Position numbers and translations under genes: made by a program. Of a DNA stretch of 64,000 nucleotides, positions 44,343 through 56,300 are shown piece by piece. The stretch covers positions 214,501 through 278,500 of the forward strand of contig JACEEZ010002677.1 in NCBI GenBank assembly GCA_016584305.1, read 5' to 3'. This DNA comes from Chionoecetes opilio (lineage: Eukaryota; Arthropoda; Malacostraca; Decapoda; Majidae). Under the pieces are notes generated by a model, which saw only the letters and a list, made by a program, of their open reading frames with translations, searched no databases and had not been told where the DNA came from. Numbering within the stretch: position 1 is the stretch's first letter; the number at the start of each line of letters is the position of its first letter.

Positions 44343-45110
44343 CTCTTAGGTCAGATCTCAATTCGTGCACCGCCCTAGTTGTCGTCCTTTGTATTCTTTC
44401 CAACTTTTTAGTGTTCTTGATTTTGTAAGACCATGAAATTTCAGTATATTCTGGTTTTGGTGTTATCGTTAGGGTGACTATTTTCTTCATCCTACCTTTA
44501 TCCGTGAAGTGAAAAGCTACCCTTACGTTACTCAACATTCTTGTGTATCATTAAATATTTAATTCCTGTGCTTTTCTGGTGGTAGATCACCCTCGGATGC
44601 TCTTCAAGGGTCTTTTTCTTAATGTTTATGTTATTATAGGACATATTGCTTACAGGTCCAACGGGGTCTCTTCTCACTTCTCTCCATTTCCTATACATGG
44701 CATTGACTTGTACGGAAAAATGAAATATCCATCTTTTACTCAATTTATGAATTTAGTTTAAATCATTCTACATTTTTTACGATCTTTGTATTTTCTTATC
44801 TTCCTCATCAACTTTGCATCATTAGTAAACAGACTTACGTAACTATTCACTCCATTTGGCGCAGCATTTATGTACATCAGGAACATTATTGATGCTAAAA
44901 GTTCAAGAGTTCCTAGTGGTACTCCGCTTGTCACTCCCTTCCACTCCAATGTCTCGTCTCTAACCACTGTTTTAATTTCTCGTCCTTTCCTGTAGTCTTT
45001 GATCCAGTTTATAATTGTTCCCTTCAGTCCTCCAGTGTGGTCTAGCCTCCGTAATGGTATCACGACACCAGGGCGGCACCAAACCCCTGGGCTGCCCGTA
45101 ACCATTCAGG

Positions 45111-45582
45111 TGGGCTGGAGTTCATATCCACTTTTACGCCTGTTTGGTGAGGCTCTGACGTCCTGCCCGGGTGTGTGATAACAACCTGGTGCCGTTATAT
45201 TATTTGTTTTCATTGATTGGATCCGTAGTAGTCTGTTATGTAGGACCTTGTGTATTGTTTTTACATTTTTTATTCAGTCTTCCATTTTTATACGCCGGGG
45301 TTACGTTCCTGAAAACCCAAACGTATCGTGATGCATCCTATATTACACTCAGGTTTCATGGGATTGATGGGGTTAGTCAAGTCAGTGAAGTAATAAGTTA
45401 CATGCCAGAATAGCTGAAGCCAAGTCGCTGCAGTGCATTGAGACAGTGCAATCTGCCAGTAAACAAAGCCATCAACACTGCCGGGGATGAGCTTTGAGTG
45501 TAAACTTACTGTGTATCTGTACTAGAAAGAAAAGATGCTCGTTATATGTGGTCAAATTTATCTACAGTTTTACACACATGTG
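45111..45582. other. Intron, no feature seen
   Basis: No gene recognised; a word GCCGGGGTTACGTTCCTGAA near 45294 may be a transposon end. Confidence 0.35.
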
Positions 45583-45690
45583 TGCCTATAGCACCTGTAG
45601 GCAGTGACTTCTAAGGGTGGGATGGCAGGCCCTGGAGGTTCACTTGAGAGCTGTGATGGTTGGCCCTCGCCCGTGGTGTCACAGTGGTAT
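45583..45690 (-). mobile_element. SINE family I fragment
   Basis: GCCTATAGCACCTGTAGGCA, then GGGATGGCAGGCC and GGTTGGCCCTCGCCCGTGGT match the body of the SINE at 4721-5099, same orientation. Confidence 0.7.
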
Positions 45691-45879
45691 CATTTCACTG
45701 TGTTCCCGTGCTGAGAGAGCGAGCGTGACTGAGACAAGACAGAGAAAGACTGCCAACTTTATGTGATCGCTGCGCCCTCTACCATTGCCACGGTCTACTA
45801 TACAACTGTGCCTCATGTTTAAACTGTTTCGTTCCTTTTTTTTATATATTTTTTGCAATTTTAAGATTTTTTTAAATTT

Positions 45880-45946
45880 TGGGATGAACTCGCTAATTGG
45901 TGAAGTCGGCAATTATGAGGTCGCTAATTTTGAGGGTTTACTGTAC
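45880..45946. mobile_element. Possible TIR-element end
   Basis: The complement of TGAGGGTTTACTGTA gives a CAGTAAACCCTCA start next to TA, like pogo-type termini. A matching opposite end was not located. Confidence 0.35.
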
Positions 45947-46504
45947 ATATTGTATAGGTACCCAGAAAACATCTTGGTAACCTAGGTGAAAGTGTTGACA
46001 CCTTGGCCTGAATTGTGATGCGTCTAACAAACACATCAGAGCATCTTAGACGCCTAATAATACGCTGCTTTAAAAATTGCGTTCATAGTTCATATTAAAG
46101 GTTTATATGATTTTGTGATGTGGCAACTTTGGACTTTGTGTTGGTGGTGAGCCTGCCATGGATCCTGTGGCCTCAATGCACACGTGTATCAATGTGTGCT
46201 TTAATAACAAATGTCAATACAAACCTATACGTAGCACCCGTTCAGCTTGTTGCAGCCTCCTTGACTGTATGGCCGTGCTAGTGATATCAAGGGGTGGCTG
46301 TGTAGTGGTAGCACACTTAATGCAACCGAGTGGTCCTGACTTTGTGGTGTTAGTGAATAGAGATTTTTTTATTTTATTATTTATTATTATTATTCTTTTT
46401 TTTCCTTGTTCCTGTAACCTACAACCATGGCTCTGAGTCAGGAAGCCTTGGGTCCTTGCTGTCTGGCAGGAGCAGAAGGCCAACACTCCTGTCTTCCTCT
46501 CTCT

Positions 46505-46900
46505 AGGGTTCCGTCTCCATATCTTATTGAATCAATCTTAACTTTAACTCTTGTATTCTCATAGCTAGTTTTATTATTTCATTGTTAAGCCGAGGGAAAA
46601 CTTTACTTCCTTCAAGCATCTTGGTCTTCAACAGCTTCTCTTCTCGCGGTCCCTTCATCCCACACCTCCACGTCTTGTTGCCAATTTCTCCACTCTTGTC
46701 ATAGCTTTATACATTGCTGGCAAGTCTTCTCTTGCTCTTCTTGACTCCAACAAAGGCACACACCATACTTCCAGTCTCTCCTTGTAGGGTAAATGTGCCT
46801 CACCGGGAACCCAGAGTGACACTGGGTGCAGTGTGGGTTTCAGTTTCACCACAGCCATGTTAAACAGGCAATAGGCCGATTTTTTAAACATTGACATGGG
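46505..46900 (-). pseudogene. RT C-terminal fragment
   Basis: Antisense reads YKERLEVWCVPLLESRRARE, then DLPAMYKAMTRVEKLA, which matches the LPYEERL...LEKRRERGDFIAVY region of RT family R. Ends near an MRIQELKLRLIQ-like tail at 46560. Too short and broken to be functional. Confidence 0.65.
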
Positions 46901-47435
46901 TTAACCTAAGACTAACCATGGCTTTAGACAGACATTTCAGTGCTTTAAACATTTGTCCGGGGTATAATATCATTAGACTTGGAGGTTGGAGAGGTTAGTG
47001 AGTGACTAGCAATTCCAATCTGAGACTAAACCCCCTGGAAAAATGGTTACAAAGCTTAAATGTCTGGTCTAAAGCCATGGTTAGTCTTAGGTCAGCCCAA
47101 GTCCATGTTTAGAAAATCGGCCATATGTATTTTTGGAAAGTTGTCAACAAACCTTGGATGCAGCATGTCGAGAGTTTGCCAAGATGACACTCCACTTCAT
47201 GATAACTTAGGAAAACTGTGAAACTGAAATGCTATTAACTGGTGTGCAACATTGAAGTGTAGATCAGCTAGAGTGTTGTGTCAGTGATATTCTAGATAAG
47301 CGAGTGGAAACATTAACCAGTTTATGCACTGTTTTCATATTGAAATTCATCAGTCATCTTGTGGACATACACTGATTTGTTGTCAAGCAAAGTTGCTACA
47401 TTAAGCTGAAGAACCTTTGCATTATTCTGCTGTAG
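46901..47435. other. Intron, no feature seen
   Basis: Two diverged inverted segments around AACCATGGCTTTAGAC (46915) and GTCTAAAGCCATGGTTAG (47068) could be the ends of a foldback element spanning about 46870-47125. Confidence 0.45.
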
Positions 47436-48738
47436 GAGGTGTGTGGGAGAGTGGAATGTAGGAGGTGTGTGGTGGAATGTAGGAGGTGTGTGGGAGGGTG
47501 GAATGTAGGTGTGTGGTGGAATGTAGGAGGTGTGTGGGAGGGTGGAATGTAGGAGGTGTGTGGGAGGGTGGAATGTAGGAGGTGTGTGGGAGGGTGGAAT
47601 GTAGGAGGTGTGTGGGAGGGTGGAATGTAGGAGGTGTGTGGGAGGGGGGAATGTAGGTGGTGTGTGGGAGGGTGGAATGTAGGTGGTGTGTGGGAGGGTG
47701 GAATGTAGGAGGTGTGTGGGAGGGATGTAGAGGTGTGTGAGTGGAAGTAGGGTGTGTGGGAGGGTGGAATGTAGGTGGTGTGTGGGAGGGTGGAATGTAG
47801 GAGGTGTGTGGGAGGTGGAATGTAGGAGGTGTGTGGGAGGGTGGAATGTAGGAGGTGTGTGGGAGGGTGGAATGTAGGAGGTGTGTGGGAGGGTGGAATG
47901 TAGGAGGTGTGTGGGAAGGTGGAATGTAGGAGGTGTGTGGGAGTGGAATGTAGGAGGTGTGTGGGAGGGTGGAATGTAGGAGGTGTGTGGGAGGGTGGAA
48001 TGTAGGAGGTGTGTGGGAGGTGGAATGTAGGAGGTGTGTGGGAGGTGGATGTAGGAGGTGTGTGGAGGGTGGTATGTGGAGGGTGGAATGTAGGAGGTGT
48101 GTGGGAGGGTGGAATGTAGGAGGTGTGTGGGAGGGTGGAATGTAGGAGGTGTGTGGGAAGGTGGAATGTGGAGGTGTGTGGTGGAATGTAGGAGGTGTGG
48201 GAGGGTGGAATGTAGGAGGTGTGTGGGAGGGTGGAATGTAGGAGGTGTGTGGGAGGGTGGAATGTAGGAGGTGTGTGGTGGAATGTAGGTGTGTGGGAGG
48301 GTGGAATGTAGGTGTGTGGAGGTGGAATGTAGGTGTGTGGAGGGTGGATGTAGGTGTGTGGGAGGGTGGAATGTAGGTGTGTGGGAGGGTGGAATGTAGG
48401 TGTGTGGGAGGGTGGAATGTAGGTGTGTGGGAGGGTGGAATGTAGGTGTGTGGGATGGTGGAATGTAGGTGTGTGGGATGGGGGAATGTAGGTGTGTGGG
48501 ATGGGGGAATGTAGGTGTGTGGGATGGGGGAATGTAGGTGTGTGGGATGGTGGAATGTAGGTGTGTGGGATGGGGGAATGTAGGTGTGTGGGATGGTGGA
48601 ATGTAGGTGTGTGGGATGGTGGAATGTAGGTGTGTGGGATGGTGGAATGTAGGTGTGTGGGATGGTGGAATGTAGGTGTGTGGGATGGGGGAATGTAGGT
48701 GTGTGGGATGGTGGAATGTAGGAGGTGTGGGATGGTGG
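47436..48738. repeat. GGTGGAATGTAGGAGGTGTGTGG minisatellite
   Basis: Units of 22-26 bp: left part mostly TGGAATGTAGGAGGTGTGTG, right part a 22-bp form without AGG, with GGGATGGTGG or GGGATGGGGG at the right end. The 455-codon antisense frame (HTPTFHPPT repeats) is a by-product. Confidence 0.95.
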
Positions 48739-48893
48739 ACAAAAACTTCATCTTAGTTTGCAAGTTTACACATTTTATTTGATTTCCGGAATGTTCTTAC
48801 TGTGTGTCACACAGCAAGCAGTGGGAGTCAGTAAGCTTTAAGGTGTAGTATGTAGCCTACAAATGCAAATGCTAGGTTTCTTCTCCATTACAG

Positions 48894-49292
48894 AATTATT
48901 TCGTCAATCATACCCCAGCACAGAATCTCTGCCCACGACTGTGTCTTCCCGCTCCAGGGTTTCCACCCAGCCCTCAGACCTGGAGCCAGCATACCCTCCC
49001 CTCCCTCCCTATCCTCCCCCCTCCACTTCACCCCCGCCCTATAGTTTTGTATCACGGGACCAGTCTTTTGATAGCGGGAACGGGGGGACCAACCCTAGGG
49101 ACGGGGAATCCTCCCCCTCCCTGCGCGACAGACCTCCTCCCCCTTACTCTTTTGCCCCGCGCACCCTGCCCCATGACATGAACAAGCCCCAGCCTGCCCC
49201 CAGACACCAGTTCTTTAAGGCCGAGAGCTTGACGCTTGAACACGGGGCCTCTGACAGGGACTACCACCTGATGCCAGACCGTGCTGACAGGG
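48894..49292 (+). CDS. RhoGAPp190 exon 10 (proline-rich linker)
   Basis: Acceptor TTCTCCATTACAG, donor GACAGGG|GTGAAT. AA completes Glu; it ends in phase 1. With 399 nt it is the largest exon found. It encodes a Ser/Thr-rich start, DLEPAYPPLPPYPPPSTSPP, PYSFVSRDQSFDSGNGG, RPPPPYSFAPRTLPHDMNKP and FFKAESLTLEHGASDRDYHL. Two PPPYSF motifs are present (PPxY, the type bound by WW domains); vertebrate p190 linkers carry one PPPYSP. Disordered. Function as a binding platform is inference. The intron before it, 18.5 kb, is the longest here. Confidence 0.85.
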
Positions 49293-49950
49293 GTGAATAT
49301 CCTCTCTTGCTTTATTACACTAGGGTGCACATTATTATTATTTTGGCTTGTCACTGTAAACCATTTACCTTAGCTTGATACTGTCTGTTACACCAATACC
49401 TCCACCATCCACTGTGAGTTGAAGGCAAACTGTTGACTAATAGAGTGTGCTGAGTTCCTGTGGCTGCATTGATCTTTAGAGGAATGAATGCCCTGGAAGC
49501 ACTAGGCACCACAGACACAAGGCGGTGAACAGTCCTTGGTGATCAGGGATATGCAATAGAGGCCAAATGATATGTAAATCTGGCAGAATTCATGACAAGC
49601 CATGCTATTGGCCAGTCATGCAGCCAGACCATTTTAGGATTATTGATAGTTTCTACATGGACCTTTAATCCTCAAGGCCGCAGCTATGCCTTTGTACTCA
49701 CAAGGAATGAGTAGTCATGCTGCATTTCTCTCTGGCATACTATCAGTCTGAATTTTTAATCGTTTAAGACCCAAAATGCCTTTTCAATAATGTAAATTCT
49801 TGAGAATGTCACATGAAATTATCCCCCAAGTGATGGACACACTTCCCTCCTAACAGTAACTCACTTCCTTCTTTCCCTACATTGGCTGACCTTGTTTATT
49901 TATTCATTTACTTTTTGTTGTCAAGATTATCTTTACATCTTCCTGAAGAT
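49293..49950. other. Intron, no feature seen
   Basis: Ordinary intron sequence. Confidence 0.4.
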
Positions 49951-50230
49951 GTTCATCTAAAAGTCCAAGATAACAATGGCTTGATGTTCATCTAAAAGTC
50001 CAAGATAACAATGGCTTGATGTTCATCTAAAAGTCCAAGATAACAATGGCTTGATGTTCATCTAAAAGTCCAAGATAACAATGGCTTGATATTCATCTAA
50101 AAGTCCAAGATAACAATGGCTTGATATTCATCTAAAAGTCCAAGATAACAATGGCTTGATGTTCATCTAAAAGTCCAAGATAACAATGGCTTGATATTCA
50201 TCTAAAAGTCCAAGATAACAATGGCATGAT
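49951..50230. repeat. 35-bp minisatellite
   Basis: Eight units of GTTCATCTAAAAGTCCAAGA then TAACAATGGCTTGAT, with GTTC/ATTC alternation. Confidence 0.95.
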
Positions 50231-52290
50231 AATAGCGCCAACACAGTCATCTGCGTCCCCTCCCTCACCCAACACTGGGGTCACCGCCTCCCCTAACACC
50301 GCCCCGCCCCGCCCATCCACACCCAGGGCTCCTCTTTAGCAGGCTGCAGCAGCTTTCTTTTGAAAATACTAACATGACTGAAATGTCTGAATAAGAACAG
50401 TCTATCCAGAAGGGCCCAGGGCTCTGAAGTGGCCCTGTGGTAGGCCCAGTGTGGTGTGCAGGCCGCCCCGCAGCGGCTGGATGAGTGAGGGTCAGGGGTG
50501 CACAGTAGTCCTCTGGTATCAAGTTTTCTTTGAGTAAATCATTTGTTTGTTGTAGTTGCACTGATACATTGTGAGTGGTGTTTTGCATGCTCCTTATCTG
50601 TCTGCATGTGTTTGATGGCTGTGTTTATAGTACAAAGCTGAGGTTATCTTTTATGTATTGGACTGCTAATTCCATGCCCTCAAACATACCATAGTTGATC
50701 TTTTTGGAACGTATAAGAACTTTTGCACTCAAAATGCCTCGCCATATGATATATGGTTAGTGCCTCAAATTGTGCTTCAGCACACCTGGAAAAGTGCTGG
50801 TAATATTGATTATTTTAGCTAAATCCTTGACTGCTGGGTGAATTATACGTTACAAAAACATGTTTGCCCATTAAAGTGTTGGGTGGCAAGATTAGAAGAA
50901 ATGACAAAAATATTTATTAATTTCCCGAGAAATGAAATTCAGAGTTAGATATTAAACCCAGTCCTCGGACACTTCACGAATATCAGCGCCGTGCACTGGT
51001 GGGGCGCAGAGTGCAGGCGCTGGAAGTAGGGTCTCGGTAGTGTTGCCGTACACCGTAACGTTGCTCAAGTTATTGACAATGCGTCCATGGTTTTAGTGGA
51101 AAATTTCAGGCTGGAAAGTTTCCGGATGTCGTTGATTTGGCTGAAATGGTTTGAAAAGAAAAGGTGTGATTTGGTTGAGATGATGATGTTATAAAAGGAA
51201 GAAACATAACTGTTGTGTGTTGTGCCTGTGGCATTTCTATACTCACTTACATACATCATTTTTTTTAAATAATGACAAGTGCACTTGCTTAGTGGCAAGT
51301 CTCATCCCTATTCTGTCCATCATACTAATGCAAGAGTTAACCAGTATCTTCACTCTTTCATGCCTTTCACTAGTAAACCTTAAAACTCTCTTCCTGTTTC
51401 TATTTTCCATCTTTCTACAACTTCGATTCTTTCTAGAGAAAAGTATCACTACACCTCCCGAACTAAACCTATTCCCCCCCCCCCCCCCCTCCTTCTACAG
51501 TCTCCGACGGTCTCCTCTATAGGGACTGCCACCTTTAATGAACTTTTTGCTACTTTTTTCCCCTTGGCCAGTCCTTTTGAGATGTAAGAAAATATATATA
51601 CATTGCTAATCATTGTGCTCCTCGGTGGTGGTGTGGCAGTCACTGAGGAAAGCACCGATGCCCGACATTTTCCCCTCTTTGGTACTGAAAGACAACTCAT
51701 CAAATGAAAAAAAAGATCAATAGATCAAGCACAGGTGCAGTTTTTTGAAATTTGTAAATAGTTTTAGGCTGAATTTAGTACAGTGGTTTTTTCTGGAGGG
51801 AAGAATTAGGGCCGTCCGGGAGCCGGGACAGAAGCCCCGTGTTTGTCCGTGTGTGTGTGCGTCCCTCAGTCTGTCTGTGAACGTGACGCGTCGTGAACGG
51901 ATTGACGGATTATAACAAAACCTGCCAGGTAGGCGCAGTGACGAGTTGAATGTCTCGGACGAGTTAGAAAATGGACGCCACCGCCTGACCCAGGTCAAGG
52001 GTCAAGGTCACTGCCAAAGGTCATGCAAAGAAACCATTGATTTTCCAATAAATCTTGAAATTTAAAACAATTTTGTGCGTAATTTCAAATGGTTGATGCG
52101 TTAAGCGAATTTTAGTACAAGAAAAATTTGTAACCAAATTTCTGTAAAGCGAGATTGCATTAAGCGAGGTTTGGGTCAAGATCAAGTTCAAGGGGGGACG
52201 GCAGTGTGACATTTTTTCTTCACATTATCTCAGTATTTTGTTGCACAAAACTGACTTGGCAAAGTGATGTAATATTTTCAATTAAAAAGT

Positions 52291-52296
<6 letters not shown>
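50231..52296. other. Intron, unassigned
   Basis: A 51780-52020 stretch (CGTGAACGGATTGACGGAT, GGTCAAGGTCACTGCC) has the look of a dispersed repeat but no second copy is present. A C-run lies at about 51475-51488. No exon recognised. Confidence 0.4.
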
Positions 52297-52333
<37 letters not shown>

Positions 52334-52335
52334 TA
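52297..52335. repeat. (GA)n(GATA)n microsatellite
   Basis: Seventeen or so GA repeats followed by GATAGATAG. Confidence 0.9.
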
Positions 52336-52790
<455 letters not shown>

Positions 52791-52916
52791 TCTTTCTGTT
52801 TAACGTCACATTATCCCTGAGGTGTCCCCTCGGAAGCTGCGCCTACATACCTACATTCTCGTATCATTGTTAGCAAAGTGGAGGTCAGTGTAGGGGTTGG
52901 TGAGCACCTCCGTGTG

Positions 52917-52984
52917 TCACCACAGCGTGTGTCACCACAGCGTGTGTCACCACAGCGTGTGTCACCACAGCTTGTGTCACCAGG
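52917..52984 (+). repeat. 15-bp tandem repeat with acceptor-like CACCACAG
   Basis: Units CGTGTGTCACCACAG repeated about 4.5 times, each ending in CAG, 130-190 bp before the real exon 11 acceptor (GGTCCCACAG). Confidence 0.85.
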
Positions 52985-53109
52985 AAGACTTGGCCGCTGA
53001 CCTCCAGTGAAGGTTAATGGTGGTGATTGTTGTGGCTCTTTGTGTGGCTGTGTTTGGGTGGGGGCGGGTGAGGTAGTAATGGGGTGGTGTGTGGTTGGTG
53101 GTCCCACAG

Positions 53110-53271
53110 GTGGTCTCCAGGTGTACCCCCCTCCCACGACCCCCCCTGAGCCGGCACCCCCCGACCGTGAGTGCGTGGAGGGTCCTCCCCGCCGCCTGGT
53201 GAAGGCCACCACACTCCCCACTCCCACTCTGCTCTCCACAACGTCTCGCACCTCCCTCGATGAACTCACAT
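53110..53271 (+). CDS. RhoGAPp190 exon 11 (proline-rich linker)
   Basis: Acceptor GGTCCCACAG, donor CTCACAT|GTAACG. GT completes Gly; it ends with one base of Cys. It encodes GLQVYPPPTTPPEPAPPDRE, then CVEGPPRRLVKATTLPTPTL and LSTTSRTSLDELT. Pro/Thr-rich, with a basic patch RRLVK. No recognised fold; assignment depends on phase continuity with exons 10 and 12 and on composition. If the donor were skipped the frame would run on into intron for 12 codons. Confidence 0.75.
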
Positions 53272-53852
53272 GTAACGTACTCTGTAGTGCGTCCAATAGA
53301 CCCTCTTAGGATTGTTCTGAAATAGACTCAGGCGGTCGGCACCCAAGACTGGAAATGTGAAGCATTGGAAATGTCGTCAATGAATAAGAAAGATCAGCTT
53401 GTCTTGAAATTGCATTTGAATTAAGTTATCCTAGAATTTTTTTCATAGTCTTTCAAGAACACGAAACAGATTGCTAAGCTATATAATGTCCTCTCGTGAT
53501 TACAAGCATCGGGCCAAGTCTAAATCCCAATGATAAATAATACGTTGGAATATTTTAAAAGAGCTGAAAACTCATCCATCTTGTGGCTTGTGACATGTTT
53601 TTCATTTTTGGGTGCCTGATGCTGCCGTGGAGTCATCACACCTTAGTCTAGTGGCAGAGTTTTTAGTGAATGAATTTTTTTTATATTGTATTGATGGAAG
53701 TTTCTTTTAAGCATTTTGTTCAGTGACTAAATTTTTTCCCTTTTCTAATCAAATGTATAGTTTAGTATGTTGTTACTGATGAAACTGCTGGCATCTAATA
53801 AACAAAGAGCCTCATTCACAAGAGTACACGATGATACTGTAAGTAAATGTGT
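53272..53852. other. Intron, no feature seen
   Basis: No gene or repeat recognised. Confidence 0.4.
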
Positions 53853-53899
53853 ATGTACACACACACACACAAATACAGAAGCACACACACACACACTAA
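53853..53899. repeat. (CA)n microsatellite
   Basis: Two short CA tracts separated by AAATACAGAAG. Confidence 0.9.
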
Positions 53900-53939
53900 T
53901 CGTGTGTTCAGTGGAAGAGAGTATCGCACCACTCGACTG

Positions 53940-55180
53940 GACGTGTGTGAACATGTGCCACTTCAAAGGAGGGAAGAGGGAAGAACCAACAAGCTACAGA
54001 CCCGTGGCTGTCACCGACGCTGTACTCACAAAACTATGGCAGACTAATCAAAGCGCTGGATGAATAAGTCCTCACAGAATGTCAATTTGGCTTCAGGGGA
54101 GGAAGATGATGTGTCACAAATGTATTGAGCTTCTACACAAGGACAATTAATGTGTTACCGAGAAGGAGGGATGCGGGACTGTTTATCTAGATCTTGAAAA
54201 ATAGAAAGATATCCACATGAGCAATTTTTCAGGAAATGGTAGCCTGTATGAGGGCTGCAAGGGAACCTCTTAAAGGGGATGCAGGACTTTTTGAGAGAGA
54301 GACCGACGAGGACCGTGTTGAGGGTTCCGTGTGAGGCTGAGGAGCAGTGACTCAAGGAGCGCCACAGGGATGGCTGTTGCCTCCTGGGATGCTCCTGATA
54401 TACATGAAGGATAGGATGAGTAGATAGCTATGCCTGTGTGTTTGCAGGTGATATAAAAACAATAAGAAGAGTGGGGTGGAAGAGGATGGTAACAGCTTGC
54501 AGGAGGATATAAATTAAATCTGCACTGGAGCCCAGAGTGGGAAATGGAATATAACATAAACGAGTGCAAAGTTTTGTAAAAGAGCAGAGGTAAAAAAAGA
54601 CTGTAGTGTGAAGACAAAATGGGAGAAGAGCTGCTAAACAAAGATGAGGGAACATGTTGAGGCGTAATTCTGCAAAATAGTCACCAGAGAAGCACGTGAA
54701 GACAATTACCAGACAAACAAGCTATTAACCAAGATTAGAAGTACATTTTACTACTTGGATGAACACATGATGAAGATAGTGATTGTGGCAGTAAGGGGAC
54801 CCGGGGGGGAGCTGTAGCAGTAGCTGTGTGGTCTCACAAAAAAAAGAAGCTCCAAGGGCTACCCAAGGGCTACCCAAGGGCTACCCAAGGGCGGCCAATG
54901 AGTGTTCCGGGCGTGGCAGATCTGACACAGAGAGAGGCTGGAGGATTTGTTATTGTCATCATAGGGAGAAACAATGGGAAAGATGAGACGTGATAGCAGT
55001 GCACAGAGCAAGGATGGGTCTGGAGAGCATTGACAAATATGACATCTTTGTGAGGAACGTAGGAGCCACAGTAGGCTGAGGAAGACAGGACGCTTGAAGA
55101 CTATTGAGAAGTAGTACAGTTTGCTGCTTAGGTGTATTGCTTTGTGGAAGGACCGGGACAATAACATAGTACATTTATAC
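53940..55180 (+). pseudogene. Heavily decayed non-LTR RT
   Basis: Sense-strand remnants in order: FKGGKREEPTSYRPVAVTD, ECQFGFRGGR (54080), LFI-LDLEK-like, FAGDIKTIRR in place of FADD (54445), and a KYDIFVRNVGATV tail near 55040. Many stops and frameshifts. A small 13-bp repeat (AAGGGCTACCC) lies at 54848-54890. It is the only long RT in sense orientation to the host gene. Confidence 0.7.
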
Positions 55181-56087
55181 TAAGAGTATTCACAATTTTC
55201 ATTTAGAAACATGTTCAGAATACTAATCAATGATATGAGGGCATTCACAAGTTTAGGTGGTTTTTTTAATCAAAGATAAATATAAGCCGAGTCAGTGAGT
55301 GAAGAGTCCGTGAAGGGCAGGGCTCAGGAGACTGGGTGGCTGGTGGCGGCTCCACCAGGGAGGAGATCCTTCACCCGGCCCTGCATAGGCAACAACAAAA
55401 GGCCACCGAGTGGTTGAAAAAAGAAAAGTTTCACTTGCAAGTGTATTTTTAAAGATTATTTTTTAGTGAATCTCATCAGTGGATTTGTTTTCTTTCTTGT
55501 TCACTGTCGAGTGCCACTCACTTTCTCACTAAATTGTTATACAATCAAAGTTTTAAGAATAATTTGAAGAATGTTTTTATTCTGCTTGACAGTGTTAGGC
55601 TGGTGGCACGAAGACAAGTGTGTGGCAGACAAGGTCAGCGGTAATGGGACGTCACGGGGAAAACCTTTCTAGTGCCCAAAGTTAAAAGTTTTATGATTTA
55701 CTGTTTATTTTGTAATTGTGAGCCTAGGCTGTTATTACCTTGATGACCTAGTTACTATTTGATGACTTATTCCTTTGCATGGAGGTGTGACATGCTATGA
55801 TGCACCACCCATAAGTCAGTAACCTGTATTTCATCCTACTCATGGAAAGTAGGTCTTGATGGAACACTAAAGATTAAACGTTAATACTAACTGGGGTCGA
55901 AATGCCTAGTTTACTCACTATGCCAATATAAAAAGAATACATTGAAGATAACTGAAGACTGTCCCCTGTGTGTTGCTGTGTAAGGGTTGGGCCGGGTAGG
56001 TAGAGGTGGTTCAGGCTGACTGTTGGGCCACGGCTGCTACATCAACACTTATATAATGGGTCACATTACCACGAGAACACTGTATTC
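55181..56087. other. Intron, no feature seen
   Basis: A GC-rich patch at 55310-55390 has no recognised identity. Confidence 0.35.
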
Positions 56088-56300
56088 TTAACCCCTTCAC
56101 GTCCAGATATTTCCTTGGCTATATAAAATTGTCTGTTGTCGAGCCATAAAATTACGAAAACTAACTGAATATACCAAATAAGCTAGTGGACAAGGATACT
56201 AAACAGGTCATATCTATAAAACATTGCTTATATTCATTAAAAATTGTCTAATGGTACCCAAATTACAATGGAAATTACGTTCTGGGCCTCAAGGGGTTAA
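56088..56300 (+). mobile_element. MITE family P (copy 12)
   Basis: Complete, TTAA at both ends. Confidence 0.9.

Larger units (their letters stand above)
43010..45110 (-). pseudogene. Non-LTR retrotransposon RT (family R), broken and interrupted
   Basis: Reading leftward: a GLKGTIINWIKDYRKGREI block near 45020, SGVPLGT near 44930, MFLMYINAAPNGVNSY, the catalytic site altered from FADD to LFTNDAKL (near 44830), ERIQRTTTRAVHEL near 44360, then after the minisatellite the RREDLL-like continuation at 43490-43430, and after a MITE the C-terminal VQFPGRSVVAWNGLQKEL (43180-43080). Thus one element is split by an internal array (43495-44342) and by a transposon (43200-43410). The active-site change and frameshifts show that it is dead. 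Confidence 0.8.

Noticed and set aside
47396..48763. 455-codon HTPTFHPPT frame
   Set aside because: Minisatellite artefact; unit length varies and the frame survives through composition only.
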